Part shown: piece by piece, positions 47,599 to 59,825 of the stretch
How positions within the stretch are numbered: the first letter of the stretch is position 1
Layout of the letters: the number at the start of each line of letters is the position of its first letter
Origin: Molossus alvarezi
Lineage: Eukaryota > Chordata > Mammalia > Chiroptera > Molossidae
Assembly: GCA_037176705.1 (NCBI GenBank)
Contig: JBAWUJ010000095.1
Span: 215,594-279,593, forward strand
Length of the DNA stretch: 64,000 bases
Direction: 5' to 3'
The notes under the pieces: model-generated
Databases searched by the model: none
What the model saw: the letters and a program-made list of their open reading frames with translations, nothing else
Told to the model about the DNA's origin: nothing
Position numbers and translations under genes: made by a program

Positions 47599-49558
47599 AG
47601 GTCCTTAGACATACTTTTCACTCTACTTTGTTTGTAGGAGAGTGTATACAACCATACCTATTCCAAATGCACTGTGTTAGAACTCTTCACTTCAGTGGCA
47701 CAAAAGTCACTTCCATGAAGCCTAGAGCGTGAGGACCCTCAAAGCATATATTGTTTTGGTTAAGTGTTTAAGAAATGTCCTTTTGTAAAGGTGTAATCAC
47801 ACTTAAACTTCGCAGTGTAAGTTTTTTTCTCTTGTTCCAGACAAAGGGACACAAGACTGGCTGGTGCAGTCTTGGATATACTGAATTATGGGCAAAACTC
47901 TGTGAGAGCCAGGGGCCACATTCACTCAGTGGCATGTTTTTCCCTGGGAAGTTAAGTACCTTTGCAGGGAAACTGTGAACAAGCATGTTCTAGTCAAACA
48001 ACTGTGGGAATGAATGAATATTTCCATTTGGGTTAAGTTAATGCACAGATCTTGAGTAACATGAACACTTTAACGTTCATTCTCCTCGTTTTATAGGGAG
48101 ATCCAGTCATATCATGGAAGAGCAACTAGGACAGAGCACACTTATGTGTAGAATCAAAAGTTATCCCTTTTTGTGTTCTGTGTTGTTCATGGTTTCCAAG
48201 ATTGGATCGTATTGAAGCCCGTTTTTGAAGGCGATACTTGGAAAAAGTTTGGTTTCTGCTGTAGCAGTTGGTTTTACTTGATTCTTACTCACAACAGTGA
48301 ACCAACGTATTGCCAAGACTGAATCAATGGAAAGACTGATAACTACTGGTGTCACACATGTGCATTCTTGACGCAGTTAAAGTGAACACATCTAAAGTGA
48401 TGTAGTTGAAACATTGGTTGTCTCCATGCAAGGAGTAAATCCATGAATTGGAAGACACTGACAATACCAAGGGTTTTTCACATTGAACATCTCTGTGAAG
48501 GAGAACAAGAGGAGTGTTCTAGAGAAAATGCACTTGTGCAGTGGACCTGGGTATCCATTTCAATGACTTACACACTAACTATGCCCGGTGTGCAGGGCAT
48601 ACTTTACATTGGAGTGTTAAACAGTGTTGTAAGTAAATGCAGGTGTCTGCCTTCTTTCCTATGTGACCAGGAAAGTCAACCTGTACTAGTTGATGAGGCA
48701 GCCTTTCAACATACTACCTTTTAGCCCTGCATATGTGTTGTTTGCCTGGAAGTGTCTATGAGTCATCTTGATATCCAACAAAGGCTGGGCTGCAGAAATC
48801 AAACACATTGGTTAGGGCAATGTTCAGGTCATGCAAATCTACACCCTATTCAGTTCTACACACATTCTTTAAAGTTGTTACCGAATGAATCAGTGTCATT
48901 CTTGGATCCATCATACATTTCACGGTTTGTACCGATTTCCTCAAAAAACATAAGGAGTAGATACCTGTTTTCTCCTGAGAATTCAAAGTAAACGCTTTCC
49001 ATCATTGTGAAATGCTGGAATTGTACCTTGTTCATGAATGGAATCTCCTGAACCTATCTTTCTAATTCCCTGTGACGAATTCAGCCTATTTTTTGATAAC
49101 TGACAAGTACTCAATCCCTGTATTCCAGCCATTAGAACCAAAAGGTGATCAATTTAAAAGAGGGAGTGTCAGTCTTTGAACAATGGACATGGATTCACTT
49201 GTTTCAAGACTATTTCCCCGAAGCACCTATGGGAATACCCTGGCATAGTCAAAAGTGTTCATGACTGGTGTTCTTTCTGTGCAGAACAATATAATAACGT
49301 TCAGTTCAAGAGCAGAATGGATCCCTTAATACGGTTGCAGTGTCCAATTGAGTGTTTAGTGGCTCTCTGTTCAAAGAACTGTGTTCCAATAGACAACCTT
49401 CTTCAAATAATGTCCAAATATTGAGAAAAAGATTCTAGGGCTATACCCGCTTCACACGAAATGGAACCACCACTGATGTACTGTTTTTCAGATTACGTGT
49501 TCTTAGTACAGTTGTGGAAAGTATTGATGTAAGGAAATGTGGCAACCTGACTTTTGAT
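47599..49558 (+). repeat. Satellite monomer 19
   Basis: Complete 1,960-bp B-family monomer. GATATACTGAATTATG near 47875 and GCAGTTAAAG near 48374 are unusual; the latter shortens the 76-codon minus-strand ORF to 64 codons. AAGCATGTTC near 47981 is private. Confidence 0.97.
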
Positions 49559-51517
49559 AGGTCCTTAGACATACTTTTCACTCTACTTTGTTTGTAAGAG
49601 AGTGTATACAACCATACCTATTCCAAATGCACTGTGTTAGAACTCTTCACTTCAGTGGCACAAAAGTCACTTCCATGAAGCCTAGAGCGTGAGGACCCTC
49701 AAAGCATATATTGTTTTGGTTAAGTGTTTAAGGAATGTCCTTTTGTAAAGGTGTAATCACACTTAAACTTCGCAGTGTAAGTTTTTTTCTCTTGTTCCAG
49801 ACAAAGAGACACAAGACTTGCTGGTGCAGTCTTGGATATCCTGAATTATGGGCAAAACTCTGTGAGAGCCAGGGGCCACATTCACTCAGTGGCATGTTTT
49901 TCCCTGGGAAGTTAAGTACCTTTGCAGGGAAACTGTGAACAAACATATTCTAGTCAAACAACTGTGGGAATGAATGAATATTTCCATTTGGGTTAAGTTA
50001 ATGCACAGATCTTGAGTAACATGAACACTTTAACGTTCTTTCTCCTCGTTTTATAGGGAGATCCAGTCATATCATGGAAGAACAACTAGGACAGAGCACA
50101 CTTTTGTGTAGAATCAAAAGTTATCCCTTTTTGTGTTCTGTGTTGTTCATGGTTTCCAAGATTGGATCGTATTGAAGCCCATTTTTGAAGGCGATACTTG
50201 GAAAAAGTTTGGTTTCTGCTGTAGCAGTTGGTTTTACTTGATTCTTTCTCAGAACAGTGAACCAACGTATGGCCAAGACTGAATCAATGGAAAGACTGAT
50301 AACTACTGGTGTCACACATGTGCATTCTTGACGCAGTGAAAGTGAACACATCTAAAGTGATGTAGTTGAAACATTGGTTGTCTCCATGCAAGGAGTAAAT
50401 CCATGAATTGGAAGACACTGACAATACCAAGGGTTTTTCACATTGAACATCTCTGTGAAGGAGAACAAGAGGAGTGTTCTAGAGAAAATGCACTTGTGCA
50501 GTGGACCTGGGTATCCATTTCAATGACTTACACACTAACTATGCCCAGTGTGCAGGGCATACTTTACATTGGAGTGTCAAACAGTGTTGTAAGTAAATGC
50601 AGGTGTCTGCCTTCTTTCCTATGTGACCAGGAAAGTCAACCTGTACTAGTTGATGAGGCAGCCTTTCAACATACTACCTTTTAGCCCTGCATATGTGTTG
50701 TTTGCCTGGAAGTGTCTATGAGTCATCTTGATATCCAACAAAGGCTGGGCTGCAGAAATCAAACACATTGGTTAGGGCAATGTTCAGGTCATGCAAATCT
50801 ACACCCTATTCAGTTCTACACACATTCTTTAAAGTTGTTACCGAATGAATCAGTGTCATTCTTGGATCCATCATACATTTCACGGTTTGTACCGATTTCC
50901 TCAAAAAACATAAGGAGTAGATACCTGTTTTCTCCTGAGAATTCAAAGTAAACGCTTTCCATCATTGTGAAATGCTGGAATTGTACCTTGTTCATGAATG
51001 GAATCTCCTGAACCTATCTTTCTAATTCCCGGTGACGAATTCAGCCTATTTTTTGATAACTGACAAGTACTCAATCCCTGTATTCCAGCCATTAGAACCA
51101 AAAGGTGATCAATTTAAAAGAGGGAGTGTCAGTCTTTGAACAATGGACATGGATTCACTTGTTTCAAGACTATTTCCCCGAAGCACCTATGGGAATACCC
51201 TGGCATAGTCAAAAGTGTTCATGACTGGTGTTCTTTCTGTGCAGAACAATATAATAACGTTCAGTTCAAGAGCAGAATGGATCCCTTAATACGGTTGCAG
51301 TGTCCAATTTGTGTTTAGTGGCTCTCTGTTCAAAGAACTGTGTTCCAATAGACAACCTTCTTCAAATAATGTCCAAATATTGAGAAAAAGATTCTAGGGC
51401 TATACCCGCTTCACACGAAATGGAACCACCACTGATGTACTGTTTTTCAGATTACGTGTTCTTAGTACAGTTGTGGAAAGTATTGATGTAAGGAAATGTG
51501 GCAACCTGACTTTTGAT
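49559..51517 (+). repeat. Satellite monomer 20 (frameshifted 82-codon ORF)
   Basis: Complete 1,959-bp monomer. TCCAATTTGTGTTTAG near 51303 replaces TCCAATTGAGTGTTTAG, a 1-bp loss that cuts the 82-codon ORF to 60 codons. Other private bases include GTAAGAGAG near 49594, AAGGAATGTCC near 49730, CACTTTTGTG near 50099, ATGCCCAGTG near 50543 and CCCGGTGACG near 51029. Confidence 0.97.
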
Positions 51518-53477
51518 AGGTCCTTAGACATACTTTTCACTCTACTTTGTTTGTAGGAGAGTGTATACAACCATACCTATTCCAAATGAACTGTGTTAGA
51601 ACTCTTCACTTCAGTGGCACAAAAGTCACTTCCATGAAGCCTAGAGCGTGAGGACCCTCAAAGCATATATTGTTTTGGTTAAGTGTTTAAGAAATGTCCT
51701 TTTGTAAAGGTGTAATCACACTTAAACTTCGCAGTGTAAGTTTTTTTCTCTTGTTCCAGACAAAGGGACACAAGACTTGCTGGTGCAGTCTTGGATATCC
51801 TGAATTATGGGCAAAACTCTGTGAGAGCCAGGGGCCACATTCACTCAGTGGCATGTTTTTCCCTGGGAAGTTAAGTACCTTTGCAGGGAAACTGTGAACA
51901 AACATGTTCTAGTCAAACAACTGTGGGAATGAATGAATATTTCCATTTGGGTTAAGTTAATGCACAGATCTTGAGTAACATGAACACTTTAACGTTCATT
52001 CTCCTCGTTTTATAGGGATATCCAGTCATATCTTGGAAGAACAACTAGGACAGAGCCCACTTATGTGTAGAATCAAAAGTTATCCCTTTTTGTGTTCTGT
52101 GTTGTTCTTGGTTTCAAAGATTGGATCGTATTGAAACCCGTTTTTGAAGGCGATACTTGGAAAAAGTTTGGTTTCTGCTGTAGCAGTTGGTTTTACATGA
52201 TTCTTACTCAGAACAGTGAACCAACGTATGGCCAAGACTGAATCAATGGAAAGACTGATAACTACTGGTGTCACACATGTGCATTCTTGACGCAGTGAAA
52301 GAGAACACATCTAAAGTGATGTAGTTGAAACATTGGTTGTCTCCATGCAAGGAGTAAATCCATGAATTGGAAGACACTGACAACACCAAGGGTTTTTCAC
52401 ATTGAACATCTCTGTGAAGGAGAACAAGAGGAGTGTTCTAGAGAAAATGCACTTGTGCAGTGGACCTGGGTATCCATTTCAATGACTTACACACTAACTA
52501 TGCCCGGTGTGCAGGGCATACTTTACATTGGAGTGTTAAACAGTGTTGTAAGTAAATGCAGGTGTCTGCCTTCTTTCCTATGTGACCAGGAAAGTCAACC
52601 TGTACTAGTTGATGAGGCAGCCTTTCAACATACTCCCTTTTAGCCCTGCATATGTGTTGTTTGCCTGGAAGTGTCTATGAGTCATCTTGATATCCAACAA
52701 AGGCTGGGCTGCAGAAATCAAACACATTGGTTAGGGCAATGTTCAGGTCATGCAAATCTACACCCTATTCAGTTCTACACACATTCTTTAAAGTTGTTAC
52801 CGAATGTATCAGTGTCATTCTTGGATCCATCATACATTTCACGGTTTGTACCGATTTCCTCAAAAAACATAAGGAGTAGATACCTGTTTTCTCCTGAGAA
52901 TTCAAAGTAAACGCTTTCCATCATTGTGAAATGCTGGAATTGTACCTTGTTCATGAATGGAATCTCCTGAACCTATCTTTCTAATTCCCTGTGACGAATT
53001 CAGCCTATTTCTTGATAACTGACAAGTACTCAATCCCTTTATTCCAGCCATTAGAACCAAAAGGTGATCAATTTAAAAGAGGGAGTGTCAGTCTTTGAAC
53101 AATGGTCATGGATTCACTTGTTTCAAGACTATTTCCCCGAAGCACCTATGGGAATACACTGGCATAGTCAAAAGGGTTCATGACTGGTGTTCTTTCTGTG
53201 CAGAACAACATAATAACATTCAGTTCAAGAGCAGAATGGAAACCTTAATACGGTTGCAGTGTCCAATTGAGTGTTTAGTGGCTCTCTGTTCAAAGAACTG
53301 TGTTCCAATAGACAACCTTCTTCAAATAATATCCAAATATTGAGAAAAAGATTCTAGGGCTATACCCGCTTCACACGAAATGGAACCACCACTGATGTAC
53401 TGTTGTTCAGATTACGTGTTCTTAGTACAGTTGTGGAAAGTATTGATGTAAGGAAATGTGGCAACCTGACTTTTGAT
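51518..53477 (+). repeat. Satellite monomer 21 (left neighbour of L1 copy 3)
   Basis: Complete 1,960-bp monomer. Private bases include GGGATATCCAG, ATCTTGGAAG, GTTCTTGGTTTC and AATGTATCAG. The last 400 bp carry most of the L1-linked cluster (AATGGTCATGG, ATACACTGG, AAAAGGGTTC, AACAACATAATAACATT, GGAAACC, AATATCC). They lack TTTTCCCG and TAACGAAATG, which are found beside copies 1 and 2. Confidence 0.97.
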
Positions 53478-53648
53478 AGGTCCTTAGACATACTTTTCAC
53501 TCTACTTTGTTTGTAGGAGAGTGTATACAACCAAACCTATTCCAAATGAACTGTGTTAGAACTCTTCACTTCAGTGGCACAAAAGTCACTTCCATGAAGC
53601 CTAGGGCGTGAGGCTCCTCAAAGCATATATTGTTTTGGTTAAGTGTTT

Positions 53649-53665
53649 AAGAAATGTCCATTTGT
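53649..53665 (+). repeat. Target-site duplication, left copy, L1 copy 3
   Basis: Same 17-bp string as for the other copies, repeated at 59809-59825. Confidence 0.95.
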
Positions 53666-53700
53666 GTTTTTGTTTTCGTTTTTTTTTATGAATTTTTATT
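53666..53700 (-). terminator. L1 copy 3 poly(A) signal and poly(A) tail
   Basis: AATAAA on the minus strand at 53695-53700, then the A-rich tail joined to the target-site duplication. Confidence 0.85.
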
Positions 53701-53743
53701 CATTTTTTTGTTACAGATATTTTACCTTTTTACGCCATTGGCA

Positions 53744-53776
53744 CCGCCCACCCCACCTCCCCTCCACCCTGTCCCC
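53744..53776 (-). other. G-rich tract in L1 copy 3 3' UTR
   Basis: Same G runs as in the other copies. The second tract (about 53840-53862) has one G run interrupted (CACCTCCC on the plus strand instead of CACCCCCC). Confidence 0.6.
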
Positions 53777-53937
53777 TGCCTTGTTGTCCATGTCCATTGG
53801 TCATGCATAGATGCATATAAGTTCTGTGGTTTATCTCTTCCCACCTCCCACCCCCCATCCCCTCTTCTGAGGGATGTCAGTCTGTGCCTTACTTCCATGT
53901 GTCTGGGTCTACTGTATTCCTCAGACTGTTATGATCA

Positions 53938-56900
53938 TTATACTCCGTATATAAGTGAGATCATGTGGTATTTGTCTTTTTCTGCTTGTCTTCTTTCACT
54001 TAGGATAATACTTTCCAGGTCCCTCCATGTCGTCTCAAAGGATAAGAGATCTCTCTTTCTTACCGCTGCATAGTACTCCATTGTATATATGTACCACAGC
54101 TTTTTTATCCATTCGTCTACTGGTGGACACTTGGGCTGTTTCCAGATCTTAGCTATTGTAAATAGTGCTGCTATGAACATGGGGATACATATATTCTTTC
54201 TGATTGGTGTTTCAGGCTTCTTAGGGTATATTCCCAGCAGTGGGATCACTGGGTCAAATGGAAGTTCAATTTCTAATTTTTTGAGGTAGCACCATATTGT
54301 TTTCCATAGCGGCTGCACCAGTCTGCATTCCCACCAGCAGTGTATTAGAGTCCCCTTTTCTCCACACCCTCGCCAACACTTGTTGTTTGATGATTTGTTG
54401 ATGGCGGCCATTCTGACAGGTGTGAGGTGATACCTCATTGTTGTTTTAATTTGCATCTCTCTGATGATTAGTGATGTTGAGCATTTCTTCATATGTCTCT
54501 TGGCCATTTGTATGTCCTGTTTGGAGAGGTGTCTATTCAGCTCCTCTGCCCATTTTTTAATTGGGTTCTTTGTCTTCCTTTTGTGGAGTTGTATGAGCAC
54601 TCTCTATATATTGGAAATTAACCCCTTATCTGATACATCATTGGCAATGATGTTCTCCCATACAGTGGGTTGCCTTTCCATTTTGATGATTGTTTCTTTT
54701 GCTGTGCAGAAGCTTTTGAGTTTGATGTAGTCCCATGTGTTCCTTTTCTCCTTTATTTCTGTTGCCTTAGGTGATGTATCAGTGAAAATTCTGCTCCGTA
54801 TGATGTCCGAAATTTTGTTGCCTACATTTTCTTCTAGAATTTTTATGGATTCACGGGTCACATTTAAGTCTTTTATCCATTTTGAGTTTATTTTTGTGTA
54901 TGGTGTAAGTTGATGGTCTAGTTTCATTTTTTTGCATGTAGTTGTCCAATTTTCCCAACACCATTTATTAAAGAGGCTGTCTTTACTCCACTGTATGCTC
55001 TTGCCACCTTTGTCAAATATTAATTGAGCGTATTGCCTTGGGTCCATTTCTGGGTTTTCAGTTCTGTTCCACTGGTCTATATGCCTGTTCTTGTGCCAGT
55101 ACCAGGCTGTTTTGGTTACAGTCGCTTTGTAGTATAACCTGATATCTGGTATTGTGATCCCACCTACTTTGTTCTTCTTTTTCAAGATTGCTGTGGCTAT
55201 TCGGGGTCTTTTTTGGTTCCATATGAACTTTTGAAGTATTTGTTCTAGTTCTATGAAATATGTCGTTGGTATTTTGATGGGGATTGCATTGAATCTATAG
55301 ATTGCTTTGGGTAGTATGGACATTTTAATGATGTTAATTCTTCCAATCCATGAACAGGGTATGTGCTTCCACTTTTTTATATCTTCTTCTATTTCTTTTT
55401 TCAATGACCTGTAGTTTTCTGCAAATAGGTCCTTTACTTCTTTGGTTAAGTTTATTCCGAGGTATCGTAATTTTTTTGGAGCGATGGTAAATGGGATTGT
55501 TTTTTCAGTTTCTCTTTCTGTGAGTTCATCATTGATGTACAAGAATGCCGTCGATTTCTTGACGTTAATTTTGTATCCTGCTACTTTGCCAAATTCATTT
55601 ATTAAGTCTAATAGATTTTTGATGGAGTCTTTAGGGTTTTCTATGTACAATATCATGTCATCTGCAAATAATGACAGTTTTACTTCCTCCTTTCCAATTT
55701 GGATCCCTTTTATTTTTTCTTCATGTCTGATTGCTGTGGCTAAGACTTCCAGTACAATGTTAAATAAGAGTGGCGAAAGTGGACATCCCTGTCTTGTTCC
55801 TGTTCTTAATGGAAATGTTTTTAGTTTCTGTCCATTGAGTATGATGTTGGCTGTAGGTCTTTCATATATGGCCTTTATTATGTCGAGAAATGATCCCTCT
55901 ATTCCTACATTGCTGAGCGTTTTTATCAGAAATGGATGCTGGATTTTGTCGAATGCTTTTTCAGCATCTATTGATATGATCATGTGGTTTTTATTCTTCA
56001 TTTTGTTTATGTGGTGTATCACGTTTATTGATTTGCGAATATTATACCAGCCTTGCATCCCTGGAATGAATCCCACTTGGTCATGGTGAATAATTATTTT
56101 GATGTATTTCTGGATCCGATTTGCTAATATTTTGTTCAGGATTTTGGCGTCTATGTTCATCAGGGATATTGGCCTGTAGTTTTCTTTCTTCGTAGTGTCT
56201 TTTTCTGGTTTTGGAATTAGAATTATGCTGGCCTCATAGAACGTGTTTGGAAGTCTTCCTTCTTGAATTTTTTGAAATAGTTTGAGGAGAATGGGTGTTA
56301 GTTCTTTTTTGAATGTTCGGTAAAACTCCCCCGTGAAACCATCTGGGCCTGGGCTTTTGTTTGCTGGGAGAGTCTTGATTACCTCTTCAATTTCCTTAGT
56401 TGTTATTGGTCTGTTCAAGTTTTCTATCTCTTCCGGGAATAGTTTTGGGAGACTGTGTGTTTCTAGAAATTTGTCCATTTCGCTTAGATTGTCGAATTTG
56501 TTGCCATATAGTTGTTCATAGTAGTTGTTAACGATCTTTTGTATTTCCGTGGTGTTGGTTGTTACTTCTCCTCTTTCATTTCTGATTTTGTGTATTTGGG
56601 TTCTCTCTCTTTGTTTCTTGGTGAGTCTAGCTAAGGGTCCATCAATCTTGTTTATCTTTTCGAAAAACCAGCTCTTTGTTTCATCGATCCTTTGAATTGT
56701 TTTTTTGGTCTCTATGTCATTTATTTCTGCTCTGATCTTTACTATTTCCTTCCTTCTACTTGCTCTGGGGTTTTCTTTTTGTTTGCTTTCTAATTCTTTA
56801 AGTTGTGAGGTTAGACAGTCAATTAGAAATTTTTCTTGTTTTTTGAGGTAGGCCTGTAGTGCTATGAACTTCCCTCTCAGAACTGCTTTCGCTGCATCCC

Positions 56901-57759
56901 ATAGATTTTGTGTTGTTGTGTGTTCATTTTCATTGGTTTCCAGGAAGTTTTTAATTTCTTCCTTGATCTCCTCGGTGACCCATTCATTGTTTAATAACAT
57001 GCTATTTAGCCTCCATGTGTTGAAATGTCTTTGCATGTTCTTGTTGCAATTGATTTCTAGTTTCATGCCATTGTGTTCTGAGAAGATGCTTGATATGATT
57101 TCAATCTTCTTGAACTTGTAGAGATTTAGTTTGTGTCCTATCATGTGGTCTATCTTTGAGAATGTCCCATGTGCACTTGAGAAGAATGTGTATTCTGTAG
57201 TTTTGGGGTGTAATTCTCTATAGATATCTATTAAATCCATTTGGTCTAGTGCTTCATTTAGAGTCTCTGTTTCCTTGCTAATTTTTTGCCTAGAGGATCT
57301 ATCCAGTGCTGTCAACGGGGTGTTGAAGTCCCCTGCTATGATTGTATTGTTGTCGATTTCTCCTTGGAAGTCCTCCAGAAGATTTTTAATATATTTTGGT
57401 GGTCCTATATTGGGTTCATATATGTTTATCAAGGTTATATCTTCCTGTTGGATAGATCCTTTCAATATTATGTAGTGGCCGTCTTTGTCTCTAGTTATGA
57501 TCTTCATTTTGAAATCTATTTTATCAGATATGAGAAATGCTACCCCAGCTTTTTTTTGCTTTCCATTTGCTTGGAAAATTTTTTTCCATCCCTTTAATTT
57601 CAACCTATGTGAGTCTTTTGTTGAGAGGTGGGTCTCTTCTAAAAAACATATAGATGAGTCATGCTTTCTTATCCAATCAGATACTCTGTGTCTCTTTATG
57701 GGAGCATTCACTCCATTTACGTTTAAGGTGATTATTGATATGTACTTATTTATTGCCAT
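53938..57759 (-). pseudogene. L1 ORF2: L1 ORF2, copy 3, in-frame TAG, native C-terminus, D228E
   Basis: ATG at 57759. The frame is 1,274 codons including the stop at 53938-53940, and is interrupted by TAG at 54604-54606 after codon 1,051. It keeps the C-terminal [14 protein letters not shown] that copies 1 and 2 have lost to a TAC-to-TAA change, and is close to the usual ORF2p length. Reverse transcriptase FADD and D598 are intact. Codon 228 (57078-57076) is GAA (SEH), as in copy 2. The cysteine motif lies beyond the TAG. Confidence 0.95.
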
Positions 57760-57847
57760 TTTTGTTTAGTGTGGTTCTATTTTTCTTCCCATTTCTACTG
57801 CTAATTACAGCAGTCCTTTTAACATTTCTTGCAATGCTGGTTTGGTG

Positions 57848-58687
57848 CTAATGTATTCCCTTAGCCTTTTTTTTGTCTGGGAAGCTCTTTATTTGATCTT
57901 CTATTTTGAATGATAGCCTTGCTGGGTAGAGTAGTCTTGGATTCAGATTCTTGTTTTTCATGACTTTGATTACTTCATGCCATTCTCTTCTGGCCTGTAG
58001 TGTTTCTTGTGAGAAGTCAGCTGAGAGCCTTATGGGGTTCCCTTTGTAGGTAACCTGTTGCTTATCTCTTGCTGCTTTTAGGATTCTCTCTTTGTCTTTA
58101 ATTTGTGGCATTTTAATTACTATGTGTCTTGGTGTGGGCCTGTTTAGGTTCTTCTTACTTGGAACTCTCTGTGCTTCTTGAACTTGAATGCCTTCTTCCT
58201 TCACCAAATTAGGGAAGTTTTCTCTCACTATTTTTTTGAATATATTCTCTATCCCTTGCTCCTTTTCTTCTTCTTCGGGGACTCCTATGATGCGAATATT
58301 ATTACGTTTCCAGTTGTCCCATAGTTCTCTTAAGCTGTCTTCCTGTTTTTTAATAGTTTTTTCCTTTTGTTTTTCTGATTGGTTGATTTTTTCTACCCTG
58401 TCTTCTAATTCACTGATCTGGTCCTCAGCTTCCCCTACTCTGCTTTTTAAACCTTCCAATGTGTTTTTCATTTCGGATATGTCATTTTTTATCTCTTCTT
58501 GTTGGTTTTTAATTTCCAATTGGCTTGTTTACAGTGTCTCTATGTCCTTACTCATGCTGTTCAGCTTCCTCAAGATCATGGCTCTGAATTCTAGCTCTGT
58601 TAACATGCCTAATTGCTCCACATTGATCTCATCTTTGGTGGAGGTGTCTTGCTCTTTCATTTGGCTTCTGTTTCTGTGTTTCACCAT
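57848..58687 (-). pseudogene. L1 ORF1: L1 ORF1, copy 3, one in-frame TAA, native-looking C-terminus
   Basis: ATG at 58687-58685; TAA at codon 53 (58529-58531); the frame then continues to 57848. The eight-A run keeps the frame open for KAKGIH beyond the point where copies 1 and 2 stop. Coiled coil, RNA-recognition fold and C-terminal domain are as in copy 1. Confidence 0.93.
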
Positions 58688-59572
58688 TTTGGCTATCACT
58701 GTGGGCTTTGGAGCCTGTCAAGTTCTCCCTGTGGGTGTTGGTGTTCGCTGTTTGTGGCTCCCTCTCCTGTGTTTAGATGAGCGAAGGAGGACCCACGTTG
58801 AACACCACTGTCAAGTCTTACTTTCCTGGTTAAAGTTGCCAGCCCAGGAAACGTACTGTTATCCTCTAGCTTTTTGCCTGGAGGCTAGCAGTCTAGGTTA
58901 ATTGATGAGTTTTGGGTTGTCAGTTGATTGAAAAACTCCCTCTGGTGCTCAGCCAAGGGGCTTTCACGAGGGTGGGACAGATGCTGGTTGTTAGTGAGCC
59001 TCAATTAGCACTTCAATGGCCCACAGGCTGGGGTTGGATCTCCGAGGGAGGGGCTGCTGCCTCTCCTCAGAGCTCTGGGAAGGAGCAATGTGGCCACCTT
59101 CCTGAGTGGCTGCACTCAGCCAAAGCTCTGAGCGCCCTCCAAACCCCGAGTGTCCCGACACAGTTCCAGTTCAGTCCGCCCTCCCTCCGCTGGAGCCCAA
59201 GGTGAGTGGCTGTGGCTCTTTCAGCCTCTGTCCCGGGTGCGCTGTTGGGCAGCCTGGGAGTGTAACCCGAGGGCGCCGCTCCCAGCTAAGGCTGCTGCCG
59301 AGCTGCCGACCGTGGGCTCCCAGCCCCTTCTCGCGCCTTCGCAAGCCTACCGGGATGGAATCAGTGTCCCTCGTTGTCTGGTCCTCGCAAGCTGCTTTTC
59401 TGTTGGTTTTTCCCGTCGATTTGTCTGTGTTATAGTTGTAATTCCAGTTTGGTTCTGGGAGACGGTCTGTGTAGCTCCGTTCACTCCGCCGCCATTTTTC
59501 GGTTCCTTTGTGATGTGCAAGGTGCTTTCTCCTGCTTACATTCCGTTACCGTGGCAACACACTCCTCAGTTG
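58688..59572 (-). promoter_or_regulatory. L1 copy 3 5' UTR with YY1-like and RFX-like sites
   Basis: CpG-rich 5' UTR with the YY1-like site at 59488-59498 and the X-box-like palindrome at 59545-59558. One difference (GGCTCTTTC for GGCTGTTTC near 59219) was noticed. Confidence 0.8.
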
Positions 59573-59577
59573 TAGTT

Positions 59578-59690
59578 TGTACCCGGCCCAGGTTGGGTTG
59601 TGCAGGTGGCAGCCACTCAATGTGTCCCTTTCATGTCGATGTTTCTCTCTTTCTCCCCCTTTTTCTCCCTTCCTCTCTATTCTACCTGAG
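59578..59690 (+). mobile_element. VES SINE fragment inside L1 copy 3 5' extension
   Basis: Same fragment as in copies 1 and 2, with CCCGGCCC as in copy 2 and TCTACCTGAG in place of TCTATCTGAG at its right end. Confidence 0.7.
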
Positions 59691-59808
59691 TTACAACTTC
59701 CTCCTTTGTAAAATGGAAATGATACCACCACTGAGATTGCTGGTTCCCGCAAGACGCCCAGCTCCGTTCCGCACCTCGCGAACCCTACGCGCCACAAATT
59801 CAAATATC
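59690..59808. other. MIR-like and CpG-rich remainder of L1 copy 3 5' extension
   Basis: MIR-like stretch (about 59690-59742, plus strand) and CpG-rich leader (59743-59808), as in copies 1 and 2. Confidence 0.45.
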
Positions 59809-59825
59809 AAGAAATGTCCATTTGT
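59809..59825 (+). repeat. Target-site duplication, right copy, L1 copy 3
   Basis: Perfect 17-bp repeat of 53649-53665. Confidence 0.95.

Larger units (their letters stand above)
53666..59808 (-). mobile_element. LINE-1 retrotransposon, copy 3 (co-amplified, inactive)
   Basis: 6,143 bp with the same insertion site, target-site duplication, 5' extension and nonsense codons as copies 1 and 2. About ten differences from copy 1 were noticed, and six lie within the first 305 bp of the 3' end (53733-53968). The equal total length is coincidental: there is one extra base at 53733 and one T fewer in a T run near 57868. Confidence 0.97.

Noticed and set aside
15869..59808. Three independent L1 insertions into a hotspot
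   Set aside because: Identical target-site duplication, identical 5' extension, shared nonsense codons and shared flank variants all point to one insertion copied by the array.
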